Assembly (NCBI GenBank): GCA_022457155.1
Contig: JAJGOT010000206.1
Span: 769,001 to 833,000 of the forward strand
Direction of reading: 5' to 3'
Source: Cladopsammia gracilis
Taxonomy: Eukaryota > Cnidaria > Anthozoa > Scleractinia > Dendrophylliidae
Length of the DNA: 64,000 nt
A model generated the notes under the pieces. That model had not been told where the DNA came from. It ran no database searches and worked only from the letters and a program-made list of their open reading frames with translations. The position numbers and the translations under genes were made by a program. Below, piece after piece: positions 25,141-36,349 of this stretch (positions within the stretch are counted from its first letter, which is position 1; each line of letters begins with the position of its first letter).

Positions 25141-25664
25141 TCATTTTTTTTTTTCGTTTTCTTTTTCTTTCTTCTTCGGACTGAACATTATGAAGGAGGT
25201 GTACTGTATTTTTATTTTATGCGTTTGTCAAAAATCCTTACGTTTAATTTAAAAAAAAATATTGAACCGTAACAGAGTGAAAACATAAGCTTACCGCATT
25301 GCGTTTAAACGCGTTACGCATTTCAAATTCACGGGTTGGCTCTAAGGAGCCTTTGATCCTCATACCAGGCATTTATGTAAATACGACCTAAAAGCTAAAA
25401 AAATACTCAGGCAACCTTTCATCTGAGCGGTTAGAAACAAAATATGAAAGATGTGAGAAGTAAATGTTGTAAACGATTAACAGGGCTCGAGAAAATTATT
25501 TCCCATTAATCGCAAAGGCAAACTGCCAACTAAAACTAGACTGGTCTAGACCGCAAACGGACATCATATTATTAATTAATATTAAATGCCATAAAGCAAT
25601 CATTTTAAATAAGTAAAAGGCGATAAAACTTTTTGTTTGAAGGACGATTTTCCTTTTCTGTTTA

Positions 25665-25917
25665 CAGCTATTTCAATTAACGTTGTCGAATGAAAGCTCA
25701 AAGCTACAAGCCAAGATAGTTGGAAGCGGCGCAAAATAAACGTTTTTCCCGCTAGTCGCATCGCTCATTCGCGCCGTTTCTTTTCGTTTCACCGCTCCCA
25801 ACTATCTGCATGCCTGGAACAGGCGCTCGGTTTACTCGTTCGGTCTTGACTTGTAGGCTTTGAGCTTTGAGCTTTGAGCTTTGCGCTTTCACCCGACAAC
25901 GTTAATTGAAATGGCTG
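25665..25917. mobile_element. 253-bp TA-flanked MITE
   Basis: TIRs CAGCTATTTCAATTAACGTT / inverse CAACGTTAATTGAAATGGCTG, TA at 25663-25664 and 25918-25919. A short GAGCTTT tandem lies near the right end. Confidence 0.75.
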
Positions 25918-26353
25918 TATACGAAGGCGACGAAGGAAAGAATGAAACTGCATTGAGTTATTATGTTATGCGTAAACTAACAAATGCATGCGGAGCTTCA
26001 AGGCATAACGTTTCATTTACTTTATAGCATAAACAAACAGGTCAAAGAGGTCACGCAAACGTTTTTCCCAAAGGAAAGTATCTTTCTTGTTCAAGAGTTT
26101 GAATAATTTTGAAATTGATTTGATTTCTATATTTACAAATTCAAAATAAGTTAAAAAGGAGCTAGGAACACCATAGAAATTCGCCGTAAATATCGACCTA
26201 AAAGCTGAAAAATACTCTGATCTGTTTATTAGTAATAGAAACAAAATATGAAAGCTGGGAGAAGTAAATGTTGTAAAATCTAAAAAAAAACTCATCTCAA
26301 ATGCAAAGATACGATGCATGAAGATACGTGTACTGAGATCGGAGAAAACACCA

Positions 26354-26506
26354 GGCCCAGGTTGTTCAAAAGGTGGATCGAATAGCGCTATCCATCGGAT
26401 AAATCACTATCCAGCGGGATAACACAATGGATTTTGTTAATACTTATCCACTGGATAGTGATTTATCCGGTTGATAGCACTATCCACCATTTGAACAACC
26501 GGGGCC
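26354..26506. mobile_element. 153-bp hairpin MITE
   Basis: GGCCCAGGTTGTTCAAAAGG.. at the left pairs with ..CATTTGAACAACCGGGGCC at the right. Inner GGATAAATCACTATCC motifs are also inverted. Confidence 0.75.
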
Positions 26507-26516
26507 AGACCTCGAG

Positions 26517-27002
26517 ACCCGGGAGGGGGGGGGGAGTGGGTACTCCCATATATGAGCTATATAGGTATGTGCCGCTGTGAAGGGTATGGTTTTCAGGCAG
26601 TTTAGTCATGATCTGGGATAGGGTATAGTTATCAAAGATTTTTGGTCTAGAATAGGGTATCAGTTTCCGCGAAACTGATCAGTTGCGTGAAGAAATTTAG
26701 CCTAGACAAGGTTTACTTGCAAATAGCATTTAAAAATCGGTACGGCGGGCAGTACGGCATTTTTACTGACCCCTGTTAACTAATAACCGTGATAGTGAAG
26801 ACCCCAGTGAATGAGTTTCTGGAAATTAGCGAGTCTGGAATAGGTCTAGGATAGGGTAGGTTTTTTCGGTGTTTAGTCTAGAAGAGGGTTGCAAAATGCA
26901 GCTAAAATGGTCTCATAGGTTAAGGGTCTCAAAGTCCCAGCGGCCCCCACCCAAAAATTTGCAGAGTACGCCCCCCCCCCCCCCACCCCCCCCCCCCCCC
27001 CC
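26517..27002. repeat. Dispersed repeat (GTGCCGCTGTGAAGGGTATG family), copy 1
   Basis: Bounded by GACCTCGAG on both sides (26508-26516, 27003-27011), with a G run at the left and a C run at the right end. Related copies are at 52060-52390 and 54550-54790, inside GLDC introns. Confidence 0.7.
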
Positions 27003-27196
27003 GACCTCGAGGCAGCCGAGGTTTTCGTTTGTCATCGGGAACTATCGGCAAATCATCGAATCATCGTTGATGCGAAGTGCACGCGAGGGCGCTTTGTGTG
27101 TGCTCCGTTAGGGACAGACCATTTAATTTTTGTGGGGGGGGGGGTGGGTTTTGGTTGGGCAATTTCTTCTGAATTGCAATTGGGCAATTGTATATA

Positions 27197-27320
27197 CAGC
27201 AGTTTGCAAAAATTTTGAACCCCCCCAAAATACATCATTATATCCCTGCTCTCTAATAATGCTATATATCTGGATATAATGATATATTTTGGGGGGATTC
27301 AAAATTTTTGCAAACTGCTG
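27197..27320. mobile_element. 124-bp palindromic Tc1/mariner-like MITE
   Basis: TIRs CAGCAGTTTGCAAAAATTTT / complement over ~50 bp, flanked by TA. Confidence 0.75.
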
Positions 27321-27398
27321 TAGATATATATATATAACTGACAGGTGAATTCCACACTGCTAAATCCAGAATAGTGCTCAACAATAATGGAGCGGCAA

Positions 27399-27651
27399 TA
27401 ACAAAGTGTTTCTACTCAATATCGTTTCATTTCAGCATCCTCAAAGACCAATCATAAGTTTATATCCCTATTGTTTTTTCGTTTGAATATTGTAACGACT
27501 TCGGTGAAGATCATATTGCTGATGTATATAAACTCTAACGAAACTTTAGTGTGTATGGAATTTGACTGATGAGTGGATCAACGCTTTGTTGGTCTACGAA
27601 ACAGTTCTGTATTAAAGTCCATATGAAACGATATTGAGTAGAAACACTTTG

Positions 27652-27654
<3 letters not shown>
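27399..27654. repeat. Inverted repeat enclosing the third hammerhead
   Basis: Perfect 32-bp arms, 27399-27430 and 27623-27654, separated by 192 bp that contain the hammerhead. The right arm begins at the last base of stem I and runs into (TA)n. The arrangement resembles the terminal region of a Penelope-like element, but no coding sequence remains to prove it. Confidence 0.75.
27554..27623 (+). ncRNA. Hammerhead ribozyme motif, third and unrelated copy
   Basis: Plus strand: stem I TATGGAATTTGA (27554-27565) pairs with TTAAAGTCCATA (27612-27623), 12 positions with one A-G mismatch and one G-T wobble. CTGATGA follows at 27566-27572. Stem II has 10 pairs, including two G-T wobbles, with a 5-nt loop (27573-27597). 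GAAA is at 27598-27601, stem III is ACAG/CTGT with a TT loop, and H17 is A27611. It meets the hammerhead consensus. It lies just inside the right arm of a perfect 32-bp inverted repeat and next to a long TA tract. Confidence 0.85.

Positions 27655-27711
<57 letters not shown>
27655..27711. repeat. (TA)n microsatellite
   Basis: About 57 bp of pure TA, directly after the hammerhead-containing inverted repeat. A second shorter TA run followed by a T tract is at about 27,975-28,015. Confidence 0.95.
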
Positions 27712-27716
<5 letters not shown>

Positions 27717-27867
27717 TAAAGCTTGTTGGATATCCAACGAAGATGCCACTTTTCTATAGTTTTATTTGTAACTTTTGTTATGTTGTAACTTTTGTTATGT
27801 TAGAAGATTTATTATTATATATTAGGAACTTATTTCGGTAAACATTTTTATTCCAAGTATTCTTGAT

Positions 27868-27915
27868 CCTGTATATACAGCGTAAGCACTGAAGAATCCC
27901 GAAGGGCGAAACGTC
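27868..27915 (+). other. Degenerate hammerhead-like motif
   Basis: CACTGAAGAATCCCGAAGGG then CGAAACG and TATTAAAC resembles the hammerhead 250 bp upstream (CTGANGA ... CGAAAC ... TATTAAA). Stem II is only 2-3 pairs and the two sides of stem I do not match, so activity is unlikely. Probably a decayed relative. Confidence 0.45.
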
Positions 27916-27970
27916 TGCTATTAAACTTCAGGACATGTGAAAAGTTCGCTTCTCGCTTTCGTTTACACAC

Positions 27971-28009
<39 letters not shown>

Positions 28010-28160
28010 TTTTTCTGTTTCTTATCGTTTTCTTCTTGCTGTTAGGATCAGTCTTGCCGTCTATATTTTGTCACTTTAATTTTTTTACTGATCCAGGTCT
28101 ACAACAGATCCGGCTCCTCTTAACGTTTTGTCGCTGTGGTCTTGCCGTATTTAAAGTCGT

Positions 28161-28364
28161 CAATAAAGATGGCTCACCTGAACTTCTTTGTGTGTTTACT
28201 GGTGTATTGAGTGGTTTTTGGGTCGATAGATTCAAAGTGATTATCAAGTTTTCAGTAAGTTTTAGTTCCACTCATTTCTTACTCCCTATCGCTTTGAATC
28301 GACTCAAAAACCACCCAATACACCAGTAAACACACAGAGAAGTTCAGGTGAGCCATTTTTATTG
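28161..28364. mobile_element. Foldback MITE with ~75-bp arms
   Basis: CAATAAAGATGGCTCACCTG... at 28161 is the inverted complement of ...CAGGTGAGCCATTTTTATTG ending at 28364. The arms pair over most of ~75 bp. Confidence 0.75.
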
Positions 28365-29100
28365 AAATATCGTTCGTAATTTTACGCTCAAATTCGAAGC
28401 GAATTTTCCCCATACAAATCCTTATAATTTCGCTATTACGCAACAGTTACCACGACGTTAGAGCTTGGGGTACCTGTGCTTTTAATCACTACCGTTACAG
28501 TGGCTTATTGTTTTTACACTCCGCTTGGTTCTGATGACAATGGACCTTTGATTTCGTAGGTCAGTCATCGTTTTCGTACCATATAAATTCTCAACTTGAA
28601 GATATCGCTGGAGACGACGGAGCAAAGATTGGAAGGAATAACCATGAATAATCTTCTCGCAGTTCTCGTCCTACACGTTTTGGAACAACCGCGGGCATGA
28701 CGCCGGCACGAAAAAACGCAAAGCGGTCACGTTCTCGAGCTTACGCGATCTTGCAGATATATCGACCTGTTCTCTCCGGGTGTTCAAAAATGTAACGAGA
28801 AGTTGTTAATTTTAATTTTTCTTTCAAACTTACCAGAAAGCAGAGTGATTTTTTTGGGAGTTTTTTTTTTACTTGTGTGACGGTTTCGCAATCGAGACCG
28901 GATATTTATACATTGTCAAACTTATGATGAACCAGGTGTCACAGCATAATTTGTCACACAATAGCAAACAAAACACGGTTTGTAGCCATCTTGAATTTCA
29001 GTCATAGATTTCTGAGCGAAATGTTTATCGTAAGCGGACAGCTTTCCTTACGGCCGCCTTCACAAAACTTTTGGGATATCATTTCTCGTAACAGGTGCTT

Positions 29101-29292
29101 TTAAGATTCCCTATTTTAGAGATTCCCTATTTTAGAGATTCCCCATTTTAGAGATTCCCCATTTTAGAGATTCCCTATTTTAGAGATTCCCCATTTTAGA
29201 GATTCCCTTTTTTAGAGATTCCCCATTTTAGAGATTCCCTATTTTAGAGATTCCCCGTTCCCCATTCCCCGTTCCCCGTTCCCCGATTCCCC
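29101..29292. repeat. Tandem ~17-bp repeat, right end of the 5.86-kb insertion
   Basis: Inverse-orientation counterpart (ATTTTAGAGATTCCC units) of 23453-23618, ending CCCCGATTCCCC. Confidence 0.9.
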
Positions 29293-30400
29293 GAGTAAAA
29301 TATGCCGTTTATGGGTACCTATAAGAATTTCAAGAGAAGCATATTTCACTGCACCCCGTTTGGATGTCTTTAGCATTGGATTTTGAGCTTTCATCTTGTA
29401 TAAAGCTAGCCGTAACAAACGAGCCGTAAACAAAACTGCTAAATTGCAAATACTAAGCGTGTGAGCGCGTGAATGACCCCTCTTCCGCCCTTGTCTAGAG
29501 CCTGTCAGTTACGCTGAGGTACGCACGTGGGACTGAATAATGCGAGACAATAGTCACGATGCATATCAGTTTTCCGGGAACAACGGGAAAAAAAAAACAG
29601 TTGAACTTCCTTTGCAAAGCGGTCGCGAATTTAAATCTTTATTCAGGTCAGTTGAGAGACTGTTCCTTTTTTCAATTATATCTGAGCAATGTGTTTGATT
29701 GCAGTGCAATACTTTACTTCCTCTATGCTACTGTGACAAGTCAAGAAATCCAACTGGACTTGCAAGAAGGTAACCTATTCGGTGTGTTTCATTGTGTGTG
29801 ACTCTTGATTCTGTTTCGGGGAAATACGACAAATAATGGACTGATAAATAGTAACATAAGGGCATGTTTAGGGGTAGTAAACGGAAGTTATTATCTTGAA
29901 TACTTGGTTTAAGGGAAGAGGTGTACTTCTTTTGGAATAAACACGAACAACCAACCGGCTAATAGCAAAATTACAGAAATGAATAACTGTTGAATGTCAT
30001 TCCTTTATTTCGAATACGTAAAAGATAATAAATTTAGAAAAATTGGATTTATAAGTCACAATCTTTGCTGTTAATGCAGCTTGTTAATGAAAGTCACTTA
30101 CATGAAAGTTTTGTATAATATTATTTTTTTAAATATTTATCTCTATCAGCTAATAAACATTCATGGTCAAGACAAGTGAAACGCATTTCAAGAATCGAAA
30201 GCGAAATCTTTAATATTCACTATGCATGACTGCTGTCTACTCTTAGTTAATAATCGAGTACGAAGAGGCCATTTATGGGTACCTTTAAATTTCAAGAGAA
30301 GCTTATTTCACTGTACCCCGTTTGGATGTGTTAGTACCGGATGTAACAAGGCAGTATTGAGCTTTCTGCTAGTATTTAAAGTCTGGACAAATGACCCGTA
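29293..30400. repeat. ~1.1-kb repeat body, end of copy 4 and copy 5
   Basis: Starts with the tail of copy 4 (GAGTAAAATATGCCGTTTATG) and then repeats the full body landmarks from ~29,530. Confidence 0.8.
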
Positions 30401-30604
30401 TTAAGGTGATGTTACAAGGGACGATTCGCAACGACGATTTTTAGCGCAACATGGGTACGCGGACGCGGACGCAGTTTTTGCTTTGCGAAGTTTTTGAATC
30501 AGCTTCAAAAACTTGCAACGCAAAAACAGGAATTTTGCTCAAGTTGTTTCGTTAAAATGCAAATACTCAGAAGCAAAATACATATCATCAATGATATTAA
30601 AAGT

Positions 30605-31130
30605 GGAAAACGTCACATCAACAACAACAACAACAACAACAATATTTTACTCATTATTTTTTTACAACTAGATTTTAAAATATCTACACACATTTTGAAC
30701 TAAGTACTAATAATTTAAATAGTTAATATAATTTTGAGTCTGGGAGCTAAATTAACCGGTAAGTTTTCTAGTTAGCCCCCAGCCACAGTTTGTTAAACAT
30801 TTACAGCAGGTGAAAGAATTAAAAGAAGTGAAAATATTTACAGTGAAATAATTTAACAATATGATGTGAGAAAAACATAACAGAGGAGACAAATTATTTG
30901 TGTTGTTCTGACAATAGATAACGTTTTAAATTTCTCGAGAAGAGGAATACATTTAGATCCTTTAGGTCAGATGGGAGATCTTTCCAGAGGTCAACTGCTA
31001 CAAAAGAGATTCTTTGTTTGCCTATATTTGTTCTTACTCCTGATTTATAGAGGTTTTGATTGGCTGCATACCTAGTATTATAGTTATGTACAGTGTTGGC
31101 ATATTTAAGACATTGTAGCTTTTGTTCTCA
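30605..31130 (-). mobile_element. 5'-truncated LINE 3' end
   Basis: Contains the C-terminal end of a LINE ORF2 (30894-31118) followed on the minus strand by a short 3' region and a (GTT)n tail (30619-30645). It splits copies of the ~1.1-kb repeat. Confidence 0.7.
30894..31118 (-). pseudogene. LINE ORF2 C-terminal fragment
   Basis: Open frame with TVHNYNTRYAANQNLYKSGV, RTNIGKQRISFVAVDLW and KDLPSDLKDLNVF, the post-RT tail common in non-LTR retrotransposons. Stop TAA at 30894-30896; the RT itself is absent. Confidence 0.75.
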
Positions 31131-31640
31131 AAGAGACTGAATCCTATTGGAACAAACACGAACAATCGACCGGCTCATAGCAAAATTACAGAAATCAATA
31201 AACGATATTTTTAGAGAAGAACAATGGAGTTTTAATATTGAATGTCATGCCTTTATTTCGCATGCGTTAAAAATATTAAATAGGGAAAAATAAATGTTAG
31301 GCAGCTTGTTAATTTAAGTCACTTACATGTAAGTTATGTATAATATTAGTATTTATCTGCGTCAGCTAATAAACATTCACGGGTAAAATAAGTAAACGCA
31401 TTTCAAGGACCGAAAGCGGAATCTTTATATTCGCTATGATTGCGCTCTTATAAGTTATTGAGTGAAAGACGGTTTTTATGGGTACCTGTATAAATTTCAA
31501 GAGAAGCTTAATTCACTGCACCCCGTTTGAATGCGCTTAGCATTGGATATATAGGGCAGTTTTAAGCTTTCAGCTTGTAAGTCTGGGCAAATGAGCCGTA
31601 ACCAAAACTGCTAAAGTGCAAATACTAAGCCGACATGTCA
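31131..31640. repeat. ~1.1-kb repeat body, partial copy 6
   Basis: Begins at CCTATTGGAACAAACACGAA, the mid-body landmark, directly after a LINE 3' fragment. Ends at GCAAATACTAAG as in other copies. Confidence 0.75.
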
Positions 31641-31985
31641 TCAGAAACTGAAATAATATCAACAATGAAACTGAAAGTGGTTTTTAGCGTAAATGTACGC
31701 AAGTGCGATGAGCGAGTTACTGTGCGGTGTGGAGCGGAATTTTTACAGCAGAACAATGAAGGATTCATTGTCATGCTTATATTTGGAATATGTTAGAGAA
31801 CACAAAAGGGAAAACTTCGATTTATAAATCACAGAACAGATCTTATTTCACAGCATAGCTGTTTTTTAATTTCATTTTCATCTGTTTTACGAGCCCTAAA
31901 TTTCGCTTTTATTGAGGCTGGTGGATCCTCTTCGCGCAAAAGAGGAAAAAATGCAGTACAGTACTGCATCTATAAGGGGCTATTC

Positions 31986-32412
31986 ACATGATACTGGAAT
32001 GACTTTCATTCTGGAACGAGTTCATTCCATCTCCATATATTTCTCTGTTTCTGTTTACATGATACCGAGACGAAATTTCGTTCCCGTACAAGTCATTCCG
32101 GAATGAGTTCATTGCGGTTTTCAATCCGAATGAAATTCTCGTTTTGGTATGACATTTTATTCTGGTATCATGTAAACTATTAAAAACGAACTTCGTTCCG
32201 AGATGAAAACCGCAAACCGTGTAGTCTGGGGCGAGTAGCGCATGCGTATCGTCACGCGAAACTTGCGCCGTCTTTGTTTTCTGATCTGGCGCGAAAACCA
32301 CGCGAGCGAGAACGCCTTAGGCTGAGCCGGTCGATTTTGTCATGTGAATTGCAGTAAGAACTTCATTCTGGAACGAAACTCATTCCGGAATGAAACTCAT
32401 TCCGGTATCATG
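31986..32412. mobile_element. MITE with GGAATGA-rich TIRs
   Basis: CACATGATACTGGAATGACT.. at the left and ..CATTCCGGTATCATGTATG at the right are inverted. Multiple CATTCCGGAATGA motifs. The right end runs straight into the 22-bp minisatellite. Confidence 0.6.
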
Positions 32413-32700
32413 TATGTGTAGCATCAGTAGCATGTGTATCATGTATGTGTACCATGTATGTGTATCATGTATGTGTAGCATGTGTATCATGTATTTGTAG
32501 CATGTGTATCATGTATTTGTAGCATGTGTATCATGTATTTGTAGCATGTGTATCATGTATTTGTAGCATGTGTACCATGTATGTGTAGCATGTGTACCAT
32601 GTATGTGTAGCATGTGTACCATGTATGTGTAGCATGTGTATCATGTATTTGTAGCATGTGTACCATGTATGTGTAGCATGTGTACCATGTATGTGTATTA
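32405..32700. repeat. ~22-bp minisatellite
   Basis: About 13 units of GTGTA(T/C)CATGTAT(G/T)TGTAGCAT. The frames through it (THATHTWY-type) are repeat artefacts. Confidence 0.9.
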
Positions 32701-32986
32701 ACGAGGTTGACTTTGTACGAGATTGTCTGGACCAGAAAAACTGTCCGTTGTCCGTATTAACGTGTGTCCTTATTAAGTGGGTAAAATTTAAGATAAAATG
32801 GCGTAAGGGCTTTTGGCCGAGAAAACTGTCTGAAAAGAACTGCTTTGCCGTCAATAACGAGATTTCCTTATTAACTGTGTGTCTGTAAGGTGGGGTTCGA
32901 CTGTATTATGAAATAAGGGCTCAAAACGTTAATATCGTTGTATGATTCCATAATCAGAGCACGCTTAGTATCTCGCATACTTTATA

Positions 32987-33935
32987 CCTTATTCTTACTA
33001 AATTTCGCGGGTACAAAATTTCGCAATTTTCGCGTTTTGGAAAAATCACAAAAATTAATTCAGCAGGGCTCGAAATTAACACTCGAAAACTCGCAAAATG
33101 CGAGTGGTTTTTGGAAGTTGCGAGTCTGAAAAGTATCCTCTAGCAAACATCATCGAATGTCATTTACGGGAGGAAATAAGCGTGGTTTTACACGGAACCT
33201 GTGCACACGTTATCTACGCATTCACATTTTGTTGGAATCAGTAACGTAACAGAAGAGAATGAATTTCGTGCTTTGTGAGCCTCTTTTGTTTCAGATCTCT
33301 AAAATAACTGCTTTTATCAGAAGGCCCTCGACTTCTAAGACTACCGGTAACGTGACCGACGATGATAATTTCTGATCCAACAACCCCGAGCCGCCAAAGA
33401 AACAACAGGACAACGCCGGCAAAGAAGAATACAAAATTAACAGAGTCATCAAAGGGAAAGTGATTGCAAAAAAACGCTAGTGACCTTACTAGTCTTGCTA
33501 GTAGAAAAAAAAAACCTTACTAGTGGACTAAAAAATTAAGTTCGACCCCTGAATACTCGCGAAAAAAACTGGGCGCGAAAATTAAAATCGAAAAATTTAA
33601 TACCATATTTAAAAACTATAAGAAAAGAATACATAAATTATAAAGGTTGAGGAGATCTTCGGCGCTTTAATTTGACTCAAGAACCTGAACATTGACGACG
33701 CCACCTCGTAAAAGCAGAAAGCGCGTAACTCTTGATATTTCTCTCGGTTAGTGTTCTATATAGCTATTTTGTAAACATTCTTTTAGGGCTTTGGAGATTT
33801 AAGAAATAGCAAAATCGCGAAATTAAATACACTTTTGTTGACTTTTTTCCTGGAATCGCGCAAATTAATACTCGTGAAATACAGCTCCCGAATTTTTGCG
33901 AAATTAAGTACGCCCGAAAATTAGTAAGAATAAGG
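32987..33935. mobile_element. 949-bp TA-flanked element, CCTTATTCTTACTAA family
   Basis: TIRs CCTTATTCTTACTAAATTTC / complement, TA on both sides. AT-rich with scattered TTCGCG motifs; no coding capacity. Its termini resemble those of 45431-45988. Confidence 0.75.
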
Positions 33936-36349
33936 TAAATAATAATATAATGGAACACCCCTTTAAAGAAACTCTGAATTAAACTCTAAGGCGCAGCAAA
34001 GGACACAAAAAACCAGATGCAGATACAAAAAATGTTATTAAGGTTCTTCGGACGCAATTTTAGGTTTCACTACGCATGACATCCCAAATCCAGCTCAGTT
34101 GGTTCGCTTAATTCAGGTTACCATTGATTTGTCATTTTTGCTTATGCCTACTGTTACGGAAAATAAAATAAAAGTGGAATATAATAGCACCTATTATTTC
34201 GCTTTGCAAAACAAAGCTTGTGCAGGGGCTTGCACAAAAAAGTCCCCCAATCCTACTTCAAGTTGATATACTGACTCGATTCGTAATCTTCAGATATTAT
34301 TTCTATAATAATAAAATAAAAATACTCTTAATAATACATGTAAGATGGTTCAACAACAGAAAGTCTTCTTTCCTCTTCCATAGACCAAATATTTTATCAA
34401 AATCAAAACGTGAGTAAACTTTGATATTTACATTGTTGCACCAAACCACAAGATCTGTCCGAAGGGTTGTGGTAAACTGGTAACCGAAATAGATGTTGAA
34501 GGGATTCGTCCATAATTCCACATTTTCTTTAGAAGGCTGTTCTTCACTAAATATCTGTTTTATACTTTGTACTGAAATCGTGTGATTTTGTGTTTAAAGC
34601 CACTTATAAATTTATAAATTATAAATTAAATCACCTTTAGTAATTAGTCGATTTTCTTCTGTTACTGGATCACCTATTAATAATTTAGCGGAAAATCCGC
34701 TGAAGTGGAAGATACAGCTTCTTGTGCAATGTTGTAAAGTCAGTTTGGTGTTTAAAATACTTTCTAAAACTTATTAAAAATTCATACGCATATCAGCTTA
34801 TCATTCGAGGCAAATCAATCACGTACATGAACCTTAAAACCTGGTAATCTGTCATTCTGAAAAGCCCGAAGAGGGATTTGATATCTTTCTTGGGGTGGAA
34901 AGCGGAGTTGAATATCCAAACAATGCAATTATCGCTAATTACCCCTCGCCCTCCGTTTTTCTTTTTTCTTTTTCTTTTTATTATTTTTGTGTCACGATTT
35001 TGCATGCAAATTTATGCACGCATATTTTAAATTGCGCCCTTCCGGTTTATAGCTTTGCAATTTACACTTCCTGTTTAGTGACTTCCGACTACTCTCACTT
35101 TCGGTAAAACAGCGTTACTGAAGTATCACGACTGCGTCTCCTACAACCCTACTTACATAACTAATGTTCACGTTAGGTACATATAACACTCAGAAGAATC
35201 ACTGGCTTCATTGTGATACAGCCTTCATTTACAAAACATTCAATAGTAAACAACGTGGTTTTCAGGAACGATTACTGAATGAAAGGAGTAACTCTTCTCC
35301 ATGTCGGACATCTTATCTTCTTGTGGTTAGAACAGGTTTCAAAAGTACCACGGAGAGACGCAGCGCGGAGGGTCGACTAATTTTCAAATGCCAAACCGTT
35401 CAACCACACAGCATGAACATTGACTTTAGTTTTATTTAGACTTCATCTGTGCGCACTACAATGTTGCGACATGGCGACATTTGGAACATTTCAACAGCTG
35501 ACGCGCGTTTTCAGTTAACGGCTATTCACTGAGGAAGGGACAGAAGTACCGAAAAGTCTGAACCTTTGGTTTCAAAAGCGCTTTAATAACATTTTTTAAC
35601 TATATTCATCTTCTTATCATGTTTAATATATATCATAAAACTTTCTTACGCATGCGCATGAGTATAGGCTGCTTGGAGCATCTTGTTTTTTTAATGAAAA
35701 TGATTTTTCATCATCGCCGTGATATTTATATAAAGATCACAGTGATCTGCTTAACAAATAGATTCCATTTTGCCGTGCGCCTGTTCAGTTATAGATCACA
35801 GATGACGTAAAAACGTGGTAAGAACGAAAAAGTTACTGATGTTCTTACCACATTTTGACATCTTCTGTAATCTATAAACATACAGACGGCAAAATGGAAT
35901 CTATTTGTTTTACACAATGAACAGAAAATTGGTAAAAAGAGTAAAATTACTCTACTACTGTCCGACGATTTGTTTCAGTTAGGTATTTTTCAAGTCGCCA
36001 AGAGCACTTTTCGTCTTGGTTTCTTCTTTTTCTTGCTCGTAAACAGCTCCTGCTAAACATTTTTCGAGGCTTTCACTTGCTCATTCCAGAATAATCTCGC
36101 AAACATTTTCAAAACTGTGCGCCATGTTGGACAAAACAAATCAAACAATTTTTCTATGACGGCAGGGTGTCAGTAAAACGCAGGGCCGGGGCCGGGTCTG
36201 TTTTATTTTCTACTTTATTTTCAATTTTTTTTTTCTTCAATTTTATACTTTCAACTCAATTTCGACTGCTTTATCAATCTGTTTCTTGCCTTCGTACCGA
36301 TGAACATTCAATCGTCAGGAAAAGGTCAAATCCTAGCTTCATCTAAAAT
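33936..36349. other. No gene recognised (hairpin MITE at 35756-35906)
   Basis: AT-rich intergenic sequence. GGCCGGGGCCGGG-type motifs at ~36,183 and ~36,400. Confidence 0.5.
35756..35906. mobile_element. Hairpin MITE
   Basis: AAATAGATTCCATTTTGCCG at 35756-35775 is exactly inverted at 35887-35906. Inner arms (GTGGTAAGAAC / GTTCTTACCAC) also pair. Confidence 0.8.

Larger units (their letters stand above)
23431..29292. mobile_element. 5.86-kb insertion bounded by inverted tandem-repeat ends
   Basis: The left end (23453-23618) is an array of ~17-bp GGGAATCTCTAAAATA-type units. The right end (29101-29292) is the same array in inverse orientation, with matching terminal GGGGAATCGGGGAAC / complement. 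The 10-bp sequence GAGTAAAATA lies directly outside both ends (23421-23430, 29293-29302), in a copy of the ~1.1-kb repeat whose two halves read on across the insertion. No transposase was seen. It carries the retrozyme-like unit, a tRNA-like sequence and several MITEs. Confidence 0.7.

Noticed and set aside
27937..28329. 130-aa frame with IYIYIYIY and poly-F
   Set aside because: Translation of (TA)n and a T tract followed by a foldback MITE.
32531..32854. 107-aa minus-strand frame with HATHTWYTC repeats
   Set aside because: Translation of the 22-bp minisatellite; no start context or domain.
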